Source of the DNA: Sipunculus nudus
Lineage: Eukaryota; Annelida; Sipuncula; Golfingiida; Sipunculidae
Assembly (NCBI GenBank): GCA_026874595.1
Contig: CM049316.1
Location: 14,201,839-14,265,838 of the forward strand
Direction of reading: 5' to 3'
Length of the DNA stretch: 64,000 nt
Shown here one piece after another: positions 1 to 13,349 of this stretch. The position numbers were made by a program, and so were the translations under genes. Within the stretch, counting starts at the first letter, position 1, and the number at the start of each line of letters is the position of its first letter. The notes under the pieces are model-generated. The model did not search any database, was not told the DNA's origin, and saw nothing but the letters and a program-made list of their open reading frames with translations.

Positions 1-1150
1 GGAATTATGTTTAATCATTAATGGAACTCACTCTGTTTATTGAACATCATTATAGTGCATTTGGCAAGTCAACATCTGTCAATCAAAAATCGTTAATTAA
101 CTAAGAAATCTGAAAGATAAACGAATTACATATTGAATTATATATTTAAGTTTAAATAAGTGACTCATATCCTGTATAAAATACTGAGCCTGACTAGAGT
201 CCAAACTGCCATTCCGAGGAAAAGACAGCTCGTTAGGTTGTTTTATGTAATCTAATTAGAGAGAATAATATGATCTTAATTAGCACATCATATTAGTGCG
301 TACATTCCCATCAAATATGAATTCGAACCACAGCTGAGGACTTGTCAGAATTAAATTTAATTATTCATGAACTGTTTATGGGAGACATTTTTGGCACTTT
401 TTATAGGAGAGTCGTACAAACGTCGAACATTACGTTATATCGTTCAGTTACTAAAGAGAGTGAAAGTTAAAATGAACTTCATGTCTACCTATATATTAAA
501 GAGTATACCTATGCTTCATATACAAAATAATGTACCACGAAGACATATATGCTGTCTTGTCATCTTAATGAATTTGTCGTGTATGGTGTATGAATAAAAC
601 ATTCATTAAAATCCTTGCGAAAAAAAGCTCGTGGCAGAAGATCTGAGAGTTCACATTATAGAGCTGATAACTGTCACTATTCCGAGGTATAAAATATTAT
701 AATAATTTTCAGTAATCTAATAATTAGCTCAGATGATGTGCTTTACTTTCAATTATGACATCAAATTGATGAGAAAATTCCCGATAAATATAAATCATAA
801 GCCTGATAATTAGACAAACGGCGATGGCATAATAGGAGTTACGTTTAATAATTAATCACGTTGATCGGACACAGTAAGGAAAAGCCGTACAGCCGTTAAG
901 TAACCATGACTTATCCTGATACAGAACGATATTTTTCTATTAAGAATATTCTCTCTACATTAACATTAAATGCATCTGCTTAAAAGATCTTGCCTCGCAT
1001 ACTAATTAAGGCCAAGAAAGGACATTCTTTGTAATAATTTGGAATATAGCCGATAGATGGCACTGTGCCGCATGATAATGATGACGATTTACGTGCGCTA
1101 TTAATCAGGTATGCTGTGTCAAAATAACGCTGAAACATTTTACACACATG

Positions 1151-1152
<2 letters not shown>

Positions 1153-1193
<41 letters not shown>
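1153..1193. repeat. (CT)n microsatellite
   Basis: About 20 uninterrupted CT dinucleotides. Read on the minus strand it gives an artefactual Arg-Glu run. Confidence 0.95.
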
Positions 1194-1198
<5 letters not shown>

Positions 1199-3680
1199 TT
1201 CCAGATCACGGAAAAGGTTAATTAATGATTTCATCTGATTTGATCCCCTTTTCGGAATTAAATTTCCTAGCTTTTCCCCTGAGGACAGTTAAATAGCTTG
1301 AAACTGGTAACATTTTTATTTTAAAACATGTACTTTCGCCCCCCCCCCCCCCCCCTGTAAGCAATAACTTACACGGAAAGATTCTATTATCAACGCTCTA
1401 TTTTTCAACCCCTAGCTATTATAATCAGTCATGTTACAACCATGACCTTTAAGATTGGCTTGAACCCTTGCCCTCATATTCTAAAACATGTACTTGAAGT
1501 ATTACAGTTTCGGTTTAATCTGGTCGCTATAAGCATCAAGTTCTTGTACAATTAGCCTTAAACACTATATCAAAACGATCCAAGCCGCTTTTAATGAAAA
1601 AAAATATGACGGACTCCCTTGGATTATCCTGTATGTGTATGTTTTATTGATTGATATTGCATTTTGGAACCATATCTGGGTCCTTGGTGTTGAAACCTGT
1701 ACTCCGGGTTTAATGTGCTGGGATGAGGCCCGATTGTATGAGGTAGGTCACGCGTACAGATCTAAAGATACGGCCTGGGTCCCCTGAGACACGCCATAGG
1801 TTTTCCACTCCATCTATTTACTACACTCTGATCAGCGGGACCCCGACTGACGGTTAATGGTTCCAAACTTTATAATTCTGTTGAGAGTCTGCAAGGTGAG
1901 GCCATATCTGACATTAATCAATCAACATCCGATACCCATGCAAAATGGAGGTTAATTACTTCATTCCACAGGTTAGTCCTATACATGATATGAAATTATG
2001 GAATATAATTATCTGTGGAATATTGTGATCCCTATTGTAATCCTTTTATCAGTTTCTTTCTAATTTCATGATAAAAAGGTCAGTTTCATTGGAGGATATC
2101 GCCAAGGTTAAAGATACATTTTCTAGGCTTGCTAGTATTATGAACAATATTGGCATATTAAGCTGATTAAGTTCCGAGCAGTAATATGCACACATGGACA
2201 CTAGTAGAACACAGATATTCATAGATAAATACTTCCTAGGCGTTACAAATAATGTAATGTTTTTATTTAACAATTTATTATCTGCGAATTTATCTTTAAA
2301 CTTGCCGGTAATATTTATACGCGAGAGGTCCATCAAATTGAGATGACTTCAGATGGTTTGGATATTAGCAAATAATGTCACTTAACTACTGCTACAGATT
2401 TCCATAGGGAAAAAGAAAACACTGATCCTAGTTTTCTGATATATATATACCTGCCAGTGTGCCTAAGAGTCGGCCACAAAATACACAGATGGCTCTGGAC
2501 ATAACTTTTGATATTGATCCTGATATGAACAAGATTTTTTTACCTAAAAAAACTATTCTATAAGCCTAATTATGGAAAATATTTAAGTTGGTTTAAAGGG
2601 GGCTTTTGGGGGAGGAAAACTGAAAGTTTCAACTACTCACATTGCAGAGAGGAAGGATAGACAAGTGAATAATTCCAATTTAAATATAATGTTATACAAG
2701 GTCCACAGATTTTACTATCATCCAGCTTCGTCTAGATATTGGTTGGGTGGTGATCTAAGGCTTGACAGGTTGTACTAACAGGCCCTCCATGTATGACGAT
2801 GATAGTATTGAATTTTTATGGATCCATCATCAAGTGTGACTGTCACCGTGTCACGGGACACGCCGGGACTTGTCGCAGAGGCACCAGAGATGGCGACGCC
2901 TGCCAGTAAGATTATTTACATATACTACACGATTTGATGCTGAAAAGCTTTTTAAACCAAGCAAATAGTCCACCATAGGGTCCAAAGAACTTCTGCATAA
3001 TAAAGGTTTTCCTTTTGATGTTCTCTCAACCCGAGATATGGGATATGCTCTGTCCATTATTCGTTCATCAACCCAGAAAAACCAGAAAGAAGGTGATGAA
3101 CTTTTCAGGAAATTAAGAATTGAATTTTTGCCTTGTGGCTGGCAGAATTTAGGTCACCGTAAACTATTTGCAGATTTCCAAGAGATTTCTCAAATGGTCT
3201 ATAATAAGTATTGCTTTATCGTAGAGGGATGTAAAATATAGCTCAGATTACTTAAATCAGCTGAGTTTTAATCTGTTACTTGGTTTTTCGTTACAATAAA
3301 ATTAAAATGTCAAATATTAACGCCTGCATGAATAACCCTCAAAAATAACTTTTCAATATTTATTAATTATTTTTAGTATCATTGAATAACGTTGGACTAG
3401 TTTAGACAAACAAACAAAATTTATTGTGAAAAAAAGGTTGATACGCCTCCACATGTTACTACATGTCATCATGCATAATTTATATGTCATTTATATGCAC
3501 ACTTACATTCTTGACAAGCGGCTTTTTGTGGTGATAAGATCTCCAACACAAGCATATACTCATACAATTTAAGCAATAAGTCCATATCCATGGCTGATCC
3601 GTCCATATTTGCTCTGTTAAATCATCTAACGCTGTGTACAGCATTTAACATCATATATTTTTTTGTACATATGTGATGCT

Positions 3681-3753
3681 GAGGGAGAGAGGGAGAGAAA
3701 GAGGGGGAGAGAGAGGGAGAGAGAGAGAGAGAGGGGGGGGGGGAGGGAGAGAG
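3681..3753. repeat. GA-rich tract with a poly-G core
   Basis: An interrupted (GA)n/(GGGA)n purine tract with an 11-G run, followed by ordinary AT-rich DNA. Confidence 0.9.
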
Positions 3754-5170
3754 TACTGATTTATATTAACCCTTTTTTTCTCGAAACACAGACTAAATTT
3801 TCATGTAAATTTCATTGCCTATAAATAACATACTTTCCCTTAAACAAATTATCATTGCTTTAATATAAACTCGAATTCACCAGCAGTTTAAAAGTGTCAT
3901 ATTTATGCAGAAACTTCCACAAAATCGTAAAATCATAGTAAATTTTTTTAAAAAGATGATATATCTGATGACACTCCTGATACTTGGTCGAGCCCGATGA
4001 ACTTTTCCTTCAAAATGATTTGTGATTACAAGTTCTACAGAGATAATAAGCTTTACTTTGATTACCAGAAAACAGCTTTGATTGTTGGTAAGATTTCTCT
4101 TCAGCTGATTAAAGAAAAGCTATCATCAACGGGAATTACTTTCGTTTTCAATAAATACGGAGTATTTTCGCAAGAGAATTTCTTTATTTTTTTGTGCCAG
4201 GGAGTGCAAACACATATCAAATATCTTCTGGAGTTTACTAGAAGAGTTTCATTTTTCTTCATTAAATGATTATGTGATGAAGTTAACTTTCACTCGGTAG
4301 GATTTCTGTAATTCTTTGTTTCCGTGACTCCAGCAGACGACGCTCATATTGCGGTCCCTCGTGTATACTAACAAGTCGATGAGATAATTAAGACGAAAAA
4401 GCGACCGGGTGTTAATCGTGCCCACAGTGACAAAGCAACTCACGACAAGTCTTGGTGTAAATCTGTCGCTTTGAATTACCGTATCATATATTACATTCAT
4501 GTGAATATAATCTGCAGAATAACTATTTGAATGACTCTGGGTTCCTTACGGTAGCCTCCGGTGTCTTTTGTGATAGTTTACGGTAACGGCTGAAATTCAT
4601 CGTCAGTGGTACGCAGCCTCGTATGACGGAGTGTCCCAAGGGACAGCGGGCATTGTCAGTGTGAGGCCACAAAGGCCGCAAACTAACACCGACTGTGTGT
4701 CTGAGAACGTCATAAGAAGCCGGCGTCTGTTGTCAGATTGTCTGCGAAACATGTTTACTCCTGGGTAAATGTTGCATGAGTGAACTCAACATATTCACAA
4801 ATCGTTTATCCATTCTGCGGGGCGTCCGGTCCCCCCTCGCTTGTAATTCATCATAAGCCACCATGTAGTTTAATAATTATATAATTGTTGATGGCGCCAT
4901 TGCCTTTCTGGTCATGTTTACACACAGACCACTAGTGTCAGTTGTGATCACCACGACTCAGCTGTCCGTGAAACATAATGGTGAAACATAATGCGTATAT
5001 AACGACAGAAAATGAAGAAGAGAAGAATGAAGGAAATTTGCGTATATCCATCTATGATTTGCAGAGATCGTCATCCCCAGAGTTCGGGTTCTACTTGGAA
5101 GATAGTCATAGCAAAAGGAAAGAATGGAATGACTGATATTCTATTTAGACGCACACGTTTATCTACTCTC

Positions 5171-5605
5171 CGTGAATGAATGAGTGAATGAATGAAAGAA
5201 TGAATGAAAGATAAGTATGAAAGAAAGAGGAGGTGTGCATCATAAATGCGAAAGACAGTCCTTTCCTTGATTGATTTTCAATCGGTTGGATGGGATGGGT
5301 GGATGGATGAATGAATGGAAGGGATGAATGGATGGATGGATGGATGGGATGGATGGATTGATGGAATGGATGGATGGATGGATAGGTGGGTGCGTGGATG
5401 GATGGATGGATGGATGGATGGATCGATGGATGGGTAGGTACATGGGATGGATGGACGGATGGAATGATGGGTGGATGGATGGATGGTTGGATGGATGGAT
5501 GTATGGATGGATTTATGGATAGATGGATCGATGGATAGATGGACGGATGGGTGGGTGGATGGATGAGTAAAGACATAAAATGAATGGATGAGTAAAGACA
5601 ATTAT
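5171..5605. repeat. tetranucleotide array: (GAAT)n, then (TGGA)n
   Basis: A short GAAT/GAAA tract (5171-5225) precedes a long imperfect TGGA array (about 5286-5567) with scattered variants (GGGA, TCGA, TGGG). A small direct duplication containing GGATGAGTAAAGACA closes the right edge. Because 4 bp is not a multiple of three, every frame cycles through the same peptides, giving long spurious frames on both strands. Confidence 0.95.
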
Positions 5606-5729
5606 TGAATGAGTAGTGAACATGTAGATGGATATTTTATTACTATTTTCCAAGGTAACTTTTTGATGGAAATAGGAAAGGGAGGACTGTAAAAACGTTA
5701 AAACTTTTAAAACGTGAGGATTTGGCAAT

Positions 5730-6897
5730 GTTTGGTATTCAAAAATGAAAAGTTATGTGAATTTACGTGTATATGATGTATTGAAGCATATGAGCACATA
5801 AAAGATATGTATATCCATACATCTACATGAATATGGGCAAATGAATTCACAGTTATACTTTTACCTTGGAAGTTGATTACTTAAGAAGTAAAAGCGCTCG
5901 GTATACATGATTATATAACCATAATGATTTGAGATAAAGTAAAACGAATTATGTCACGCTTTCTAGGTGTAATGCCTCAGAAATTACGGAAAATTGACAC
6001 TCGATACAAAAATAAAAGCAATGTGCTTGGAAGACCGTGCTTCTTAGCTGTCTAAAGTTTCCAGTCATAAGGCTGTGACACTCTGTGAGTTACCAGTTCT
6101 AATTGGAAGGCAGATTACCCACAATTCGATAGGACTCAGACTAGATCACCTACGACGAATCTTGGTCGGGGTGTGGTCGGACTTCTTTAATCATCCTGCA
6201 GGTAAATACAGTGATAACGGGCTTTGTCTTCCGCTGGTCTAATTGAATACCTAGAATTTCTATTAATACCAGGCATTACCTACATTTCAGCCCCTTGTCC
6301 ACTAATTACTGAAACCTGCCTTGTGATACGTGGGATTTCAGAAGGCAATCTTTAATTAGTAAGGAAGATAATAGGCCAAGATGAGTGTATGCATGATCCC
6401 GGATGCAGCGTGCATGACTCTGATCATGAAATTAGTCAGATTGAGGGTGAGAGAACTGAAGGCGAAATGGATGGAACATTGTATCCAGAGTGTAAAGGGA
6501 GACTAAAACAGTTTTCTTTTTTCAATTACATCTATGGCGTAACTTACGACTTGTCTTCGTTTGGGTGATGCTATGTCTTCTTCGTTCTTGAAAGGCTATT
6601 GCAGTGACCATTTGCAGGCTTGCTTCAGTTTATTGAAGTCTTGTAGACAAGGGTCTTGCGTAGAATTAGTATGACCCGCGGGAAACACCCCGACTTCCGG
6701 TGCTATCAGCAGTAAAAGCTTGCACAGTGGGAAACGCAACGAGAGCCAATTTGTATCTTAATCCACAGACAGCTCCAGATATGGGCACAAACTTACGGCT
6801 TAAATAACCAGAGGAGAAGAGCTACAGTCTCCAACACAAAGGAAACTGCAGGCTGTGAAATCAAAGTGTTACAATGTTCAAGGACCTTATTTGAAGA

Positions 6898-6942
<45 letters not shown>

Positions 6943-8983
6943 GAACATTTCATATATCACTCCTATATATTTTGTTTTACCTGAATTAAGAGAATTTACA
7001 AGAATGTTAAAGTGTGTCTCTAGCTCTTTAGAGATAATTTATGTTTTACATGCAATCGAAAACAAATTTTCTTTGATACCAATGAAAATCTCGAAATTGG
7101 TTCAGCGTTGAAGACTTAATTGATGGTAACAAAGTAAGAAAATTGGATAATTTTTATAAATGTACGTACCAATCATTAGCCTCCGTTCTCTAATACAAAT
7201 TCCTTTATCATCATCATCATCATCAACATCATAGTAATATGACTATTATTATTATTATTATTTTTATCATTATTATTAATATTATTATTATTATTATTAT
7301 GTTTATTATTTTGTTTATTATGCTTATTATGCTTATTATGTTTATTATTAATATGTTAATTATGTTTATTATTATTATTATGTTTTTTATTATGTTTATT
7401 TTTGTTTTGTAATTATTTTTATTATGTTTATTATTATGTTTATTTTTGTTATTGTTATAATTATTATAAATATTATTATTATTATATTTATTATCATTAT
7501 TATTACTATTATAATTATTATTACTATTATCGCTAGTAAAAGCCGTATAAAAATGACAAATTCCCTGTCCCCTGGGTGGTGTCTACGGTGATAATTATTC
7601 TACACGTTCTGTTCAATGCCGTTAACAGTCATTAACCTATATCAATGCCGATATTATCAAGACCCGATGCGATTAATTAAGCCTACATAGACAAATCTTG
7701 CGTGGGCACCCAGAAAGATTTTCATCTGTACCGAGACCTCCATAAAGCTATCTCAAACATAATATCGTATCAAATACATTTAAACCGGTATCAATTATTA
7801 ACTACTATTAATATTTGTGACAGTTTGACATTGGAAATAAAATAAGTCAAGCCGTACTGTCAATTTGTTGTTGATCATTGTATCTGGACGAGACAGACGT
7901 ATTTTAAAAAATGATTATCTGATAAACAGGTATCGTTAAAAGTGAAATTCCTAGAAATATGACTATATCTTATCAGGTACATTGTTGGTCCAACGCTTAC
8001 TAGTTTAACAGATTATCACTAGAATAAGTCCTGCATAAATTGTTGTTTGAGTCAATCAGCTGCAGCTTTGACCAGGATAAAACATGTTTACAGAAATGAT
8101 TTTTTTAAGTTTATTTATTACTTTGTTCGCGAGTGCTCTGTGACATGATGATGTTTACCTTCAGGAAATTCTGAGCTCAGCAGATATGTCATGTCTGCGT
8201 AAAGCAGGACACGAATAACACACCTTCACCTTCAGCGAGCAAAATTTGATCTTGCGGTTTTAATCCAAAATCTAGGTCACTCAAGAGATGGATTAAATGT
8301 AAATGTCCGACTATTAAAGAATATTTGTCAGGTAATGTGAAAAAATTGACATGTTTTACCCAATCCTCCCAATATAATGAAATGGAAAGCTCACATAATG
8401 CACTGTCAAGGCTCCATTGCAGTGTCTGTCAGTCAATTACAGTGAGTTTGAAAAGGCTTCCTAGCTCAATATGCGTATATTGTAGGTACAGCTTCAATCC
8501 TCCTTATTTCCTCGCTCCACAATCGAAAGAATGATCTACAATAGTATACACCATTGGCAAGTCTGTATTTGTAAAGATATACAATGATACTAAGTAAAAT
8601 ATATCAAAGATGGAAACAAGGAAATGCCAATGACATTTTAATTATAGGAACGCTTGGTACTGTCTCCTAAGTTAGAATAAAGGTATTGATATCAGAAATA
8701 TAATATAATTATATAAAAAATTGGGCAACAGGATAATAAAAAAATATTCAGAAGTCCTTTAGTTTAGTTATTCTCAAAACAACGCCGTAACTGTACAGCC
8801 GGGTCCTACCTACTACCGGTAGTTCTTCTTTTGTTATGTAAACACAACAGTTGTAATATAAATACCTTTACCTTTGTAAGTGACCTCTCAATAAATCAAC
8901 ACTAACAGCAATCAAAATGCAGACCAACGAATAATAAAAATAATATTAATAATAATGATTATAATATATATATATTATCGATT
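5730..8983. other. noncoding stretch with (CT)n and a long TTA-type array
   Basis: No gene is supported. It contains (CT)n at 6899-6938, a short (CAT)n near 7207-7230 and a degenerate TTA/TTTATTA region to about 7534. The open frame at 8325-8534 (+) has no family signature. Confidence 0.5.
7207..7534. repeat. (CAT)n followed by degenerate (TTA)n
   Basis: A short CAT run leads into about 300 bases of TTA triplets interrupted by repeated TATGTTTATTA words, so this is a compound decayed triplet array. Confidence 0.9.
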
Positions 8984-8984
8984 T

Positions 8985-9050
8985 ATATTATATTATATTA
9001 TATTATATTATATTATATTATATTATATTATATTATATTATATTATATTA
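8985..9050. repeat. (TATTA)n pentanucleotide microsatellite flanked by ATCGAT
   Basis: About 13 clean pentamer copies. ATCGATTTATA on the left and TTAATCGAT on the right make the whole locus roughly palindromic at its edges. Confidence 0.93.
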
Positions 9051-9059
9051 ATCGATTAT

Positions 9060-9833
9060 ACCGATGGTATGTCGTTTTCTTTAATAATCGATCAAATCAT
9101 TTGCAATAAATCCCGTTAAAACATTCCTATTCTGTCAGGAATATACGAAAGACAGGGCACAAACCAGCGAACGAATTAAAACTTAACCTTGTGCAACGAA
9201 TAAGTGTCAACAACCTGGCCATTACCTTGACGTTACAGCGTGATGTGTACAAGTGAGACTGAATTTACTCTGTCAATATTGTAGGCAAGTAAAAATTAGA
9301 AAGTTTTTCACGGTGATGTATATGGTACATAAAATAAATGATTAAGGTTTTTTAAATGTTTAAATTGCTATTGAAAATCCGCATTCCATCAGTGTCGTTA
9401 GCGTACTGGTTTGTAAACCGTCATACCTGCAGACACATTTATTCAATCCATCAATATGCTTAATCCTGTAGATAATAATATCCATATCTTCCATACACAC
9501 TGAAATTTAATTATAAAATCTATATAAAAACTACAAGTTCATTTGAGAGAACTTTGAACACAGAGAAAGAGAGAGGAGAGCGATACCATTTTACTTAATA
9601 ACACAGTAACGGGTTATTGTTAATTTATTCATTTTATTCATTTATTCATTCATTCTTTCATTCATTTATTTATGTGATTGGAATGTTTCGGCTGGTTTGG
9701 CATAGAGAAGGATTATATTTCCTAAAAGGAGCTAGGAATTTAAAATATTTTCTCATATAACATATGTTTATAATTAATATAATTACAGAATGTTTAAGAA
9801 AATACGTGTATTTCTTCAGGAAAAATCTATGGT

Positions 9834-9892
<59 letters not shown>

Positions 9893-12800
9893 TGGTGTGC
9901 TATATACGCTCCTTTGGTTTGTCTGTAGTCCTCCGGGCGTTCAGACGTGCTGGTGAATCAATTACTTCTTCCTGTTTTTCTTTAACCCGCGGCTGGACTG
10001 GGTACATGTAATGCCACTATACACTGGCCTCCCATTAAAAATTCATGGCCATAAACCAGAAGCTCATAGCCGTAAGATACAAACGTCAGTTGAGACTTTG
10101 CTACCTAAAAAATACAGGAACTATATCGATTTATAACATGATGACGTGTTATGTCATATCATAAATGTCTTAGGCTTTTATCTGGCTCAATAAATCACGA
10201 AAATAGAGTCTTTCATTATGGAATTATGCTTGCGTTAAAATTATCACGCTGTTTCTTTAATTATGCAATAGGTGTGTTTATAAAGTAAGCAATAAATTTA
10301 AGGTATGTAACTTGCAAATAACCATTAATGATTGTACCTCTGATGATTCAGATACGGCAGATCAATGTTCATTGATGACTGAAGATAAATTTTATCCATC
10401 AATGAATATTATATAATAAAGTTACTATATTGGTCTCAGTGCAATAACATTAAAGAAAGTATTTCAAGAGGAAGCAAATAGCAGCTCAGCTGTTTTTTTT
10501 TAATATCATGTGCTTGTTCTTTATTTATTTTTTTAGTTTGTTAGATGTTTTTTGTTAAGTTATTTGTTCAATAATTGTGTTTTATATTCATAATATCACC
10601 GGATTCACCTTTTCATAAGTATATTGGAAAGTAAATGACCTTATAGTACCCCATTAATAAAAAAACGATAATTTTAGGTTTTACAGACGATGTTGCTACC
10701 TTAATCCGGAAGGTGTTTCTTTTCCATACCAAATCCTTTATTATACAATTTTTCTGTAATCATATTACAGAAAACTTAATATATTATATTATATTATCCC
10801 TTTTTAAATAATTACCATAAACCCAATTACAGAAACTACATGGAAGAAATTAAGAATATCCTAGAATCTGGAAATTTCAATCTGTCAAGTACATCCGAAT
10901 TAGTTCTTGTATATGGGTTAATTTAATTTGTGAAAATACAGTCAGTTAAGTTATAAGTGCCAATATGAAGCGAGTTGGTTTCTCAATGGTCTGCGGAGGG
11001 CGGGACCTGCTCGCTTAATAAATTGATAATTTAAAGGGGAAAAAAATTGTTGCTAATTTTTATGTTAAATTTAGTGTAAACATAATTTACGCTCCCTGTT
11101 GTTCGCAAATGGTGCGTATTAATAATTAATTTTGCGGATGAAAACATTAACCTTTATCTAAATGGCAAATCGTTTCTTTCATTTGCTTTTTTCTTACCAT
11201 TTAGTATTTCCTCTTTTATTTTTAAATGTTTAATATTTTAAAATACCAGTTACATACCGATGTGGTTACCATAGTAATTGTGAAACTGTAATGAGTTATA
11301 TAGGGCTTGAAATATCCGTAATGACCATTCTGGGAATTGCAACTAATATCCAATGTTTTGAAAGTACATTACTATTAATATACTTCAAAGAAGCACGATA
11401 TTTCAAACCATATTAAGAGGTACTGTATATTACATTATTGTATTAAGCTACTGTGTCGTCGTGGGGTGGCTTTCGTCCAAACAATAACATATTAGATTGC
11501 CGCGAATCTATAGAGATTATTTGGCTCACAGTACCGATATGGGATATCTCATTAGGCAAATCAACAGTTGGTTGAGCAGTTTTTTTGGACTTGTCGATAA
11601 TGATATGGGTTGGTCATGTTTTCCAATAGCAGGAAATTCTAACATATTATTGCTGCATGCTATTCCTCAAACGAGTGAAACCACCGAATAGTTTTTTTTC
11701 CTGATAAGTATTCTTAACATGCAATTAATACTTGCGAAGTTAACACAAGCATGCGTCATAGAATAAAATTGATTTTTAACATAAGAAAATCTAGCTTGAT
11801 TGCATGTGCATAGCGGGATTTTGCTCGTTTACTTTCGGTCCAGTTTAAGGTGTACATTGCCGTGTTTTCACGGTAAAGCTGTAGGATGATTACCAGTTCA
11901 TGCACACTTCATTTATACATATGCACTTGTATGTGTGTATCCTATTAAATGTAATATGGACGTATAAATTATGAAGGCGTTATAACTGGGCATTATATCA
12001 GTCTAAGGGGTTCAAAACCATCTTCTTCGTCTATGTTTCCCAGTCTCGTCGCACTATTTCCGCTATAGAATTTCCATATAAATAAGATAAACCGTGCTCG
12101 ATAAGCTCCATAATAACAAAGGCAAGTGAAAAAGAAGAGAGGAGAGGGATCTGTGGTGGTGCTTATCACTCGTCCGACAAAAATGGACAACAAAAAGTAG
12201 CTGAGCTGGCCGGCATCAGTTGCTAGCTCGACTGATTGAAAGTTGTTCCAGCAACAACGATCAGTCCATCCCCTTCAGAAATGCCGTCATCTGCCATTGT
12301 TACCGTAAGCCGGAGATGAAACTTCAAAGTGACAGCGTGACTCGGCTAGGTAAGATCTTCTTTGAAACCTGATTGTAGGTTACTGCAACAACTTCTCTCT
12401 AATATCTTGGCAAAACAGGTTTCTTATCATACGTGTTTTAATATCCCAGCGTTGTAACCATTGACAATGACTGAGCCTTTTGGGTTACTAATATAATAAA
12501 TTAACGGCATTAGTGAGGTCATCTTTAATTCTATACAGGGTTAACAAATGTATTTTCAGTGGAGCAAATTGTTAAAATACACATAAGTATACAATTAAGA
12601 TTAAAACTAAAATTTTGTTGTCATCCTTGCCTCATTCCGCACAATAAACTTATGGAACAGTACCAGTTTGGTTAGAATTAGCCAAAAGAACTAGATATAT
12701 TTAAGAGTATAAGCCTGACAAAACCTCTAGCATATGTGACTGTTTAAACCTTCCTTTTTTAAAAAATCATGCCTGATGCATTATAGGTTTATACGCACCC

Positions 12801-13138
12801 TGATACAACAACTCAAAGGTTATTTGTTCATATTTATAATTACAGCGCCTTTTCATAATGCGGCATTGAACATGGCTCTATACTTGTTATTCTTTTTTGC
12901 ACATATTTGGTCAAGCTGTACAATAACGTTTTTGTAGGGCGTTGGTCGAAAGATGAATTTTTGCCGACAGAAATAATATTTTTTTTTCATATTGCTCTTC
13001 ATTTCTTACCCGACATAAACGTTTTTCTATTTTCGATATTTATCAGTCTTCCTGGACTCAGCAAGTTTGCAGACCTTTGTCAAAAGAAAATCTCTTAGAG
13101 TCCACAAGGAAGCACTCAGTCGATCAGCTATAGCATAT

Positions 13139-13140
<2 letters not shown>
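9060..13140. other. AT-rich noncoding stretch
   Basis: Apart from a (TA)n tract at 9834-9890, a TTCAT-rich patch near 9625-9670 and a poly-T at 10494-10501, I see no gene or clear element. Open frames at 11497-11691 (+) and 11993-12193 (-) are unremarkable. Confidence 0.45.
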
Positions 13141-13175
<35 letters not shown>

Positions 13176-13255
13176 TATGAATATATACATACCGATATAT
13201 ATATATATCCAAACACATATCATGGCCGGTCATAAACTGTTGTGGGCATTATTTT

Positions 13256-13317
<62 letters not shown>

Positions 13318-13340
13318 TTCATATATATATATAAATGTGT
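13141..13340. repeat. compound microsatellite: poly-C, (CT)n, (TA)n, (GT)n
   Basis: Poly-C with (CT)n (13141-13174), short TA tracts (13193-13208), a long (AT)n (about 13259-13312) and a short GT run (13337-13350) are clustered within 200 bases. Confidence 0.93.
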
Positions 13341-13349
13341 GTGTGTGTA

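Larger units (their letters stand above)
1..5160. other. AT-rich noncoding stretch with short simple repeats
   Basis: I see no supportable gene here. The stretch holds (CT)n at 1153-1193, a poly-C run near 1339-1355 and a GA/G-rich tract at 3681-3753. Short open frames occur at 3038-3241 (+), 2851-3057 (-) and 3997-4269 (+), but none has a recognisable domain, splice context or codon signature. Confidence 0.5.

Noticed and set aside
5163..5601. 107-137-codon frames rich in His-Pro-Ser-Ile
   Set aside because: Translation of the TGGA/TCCA tetranucleotide array.
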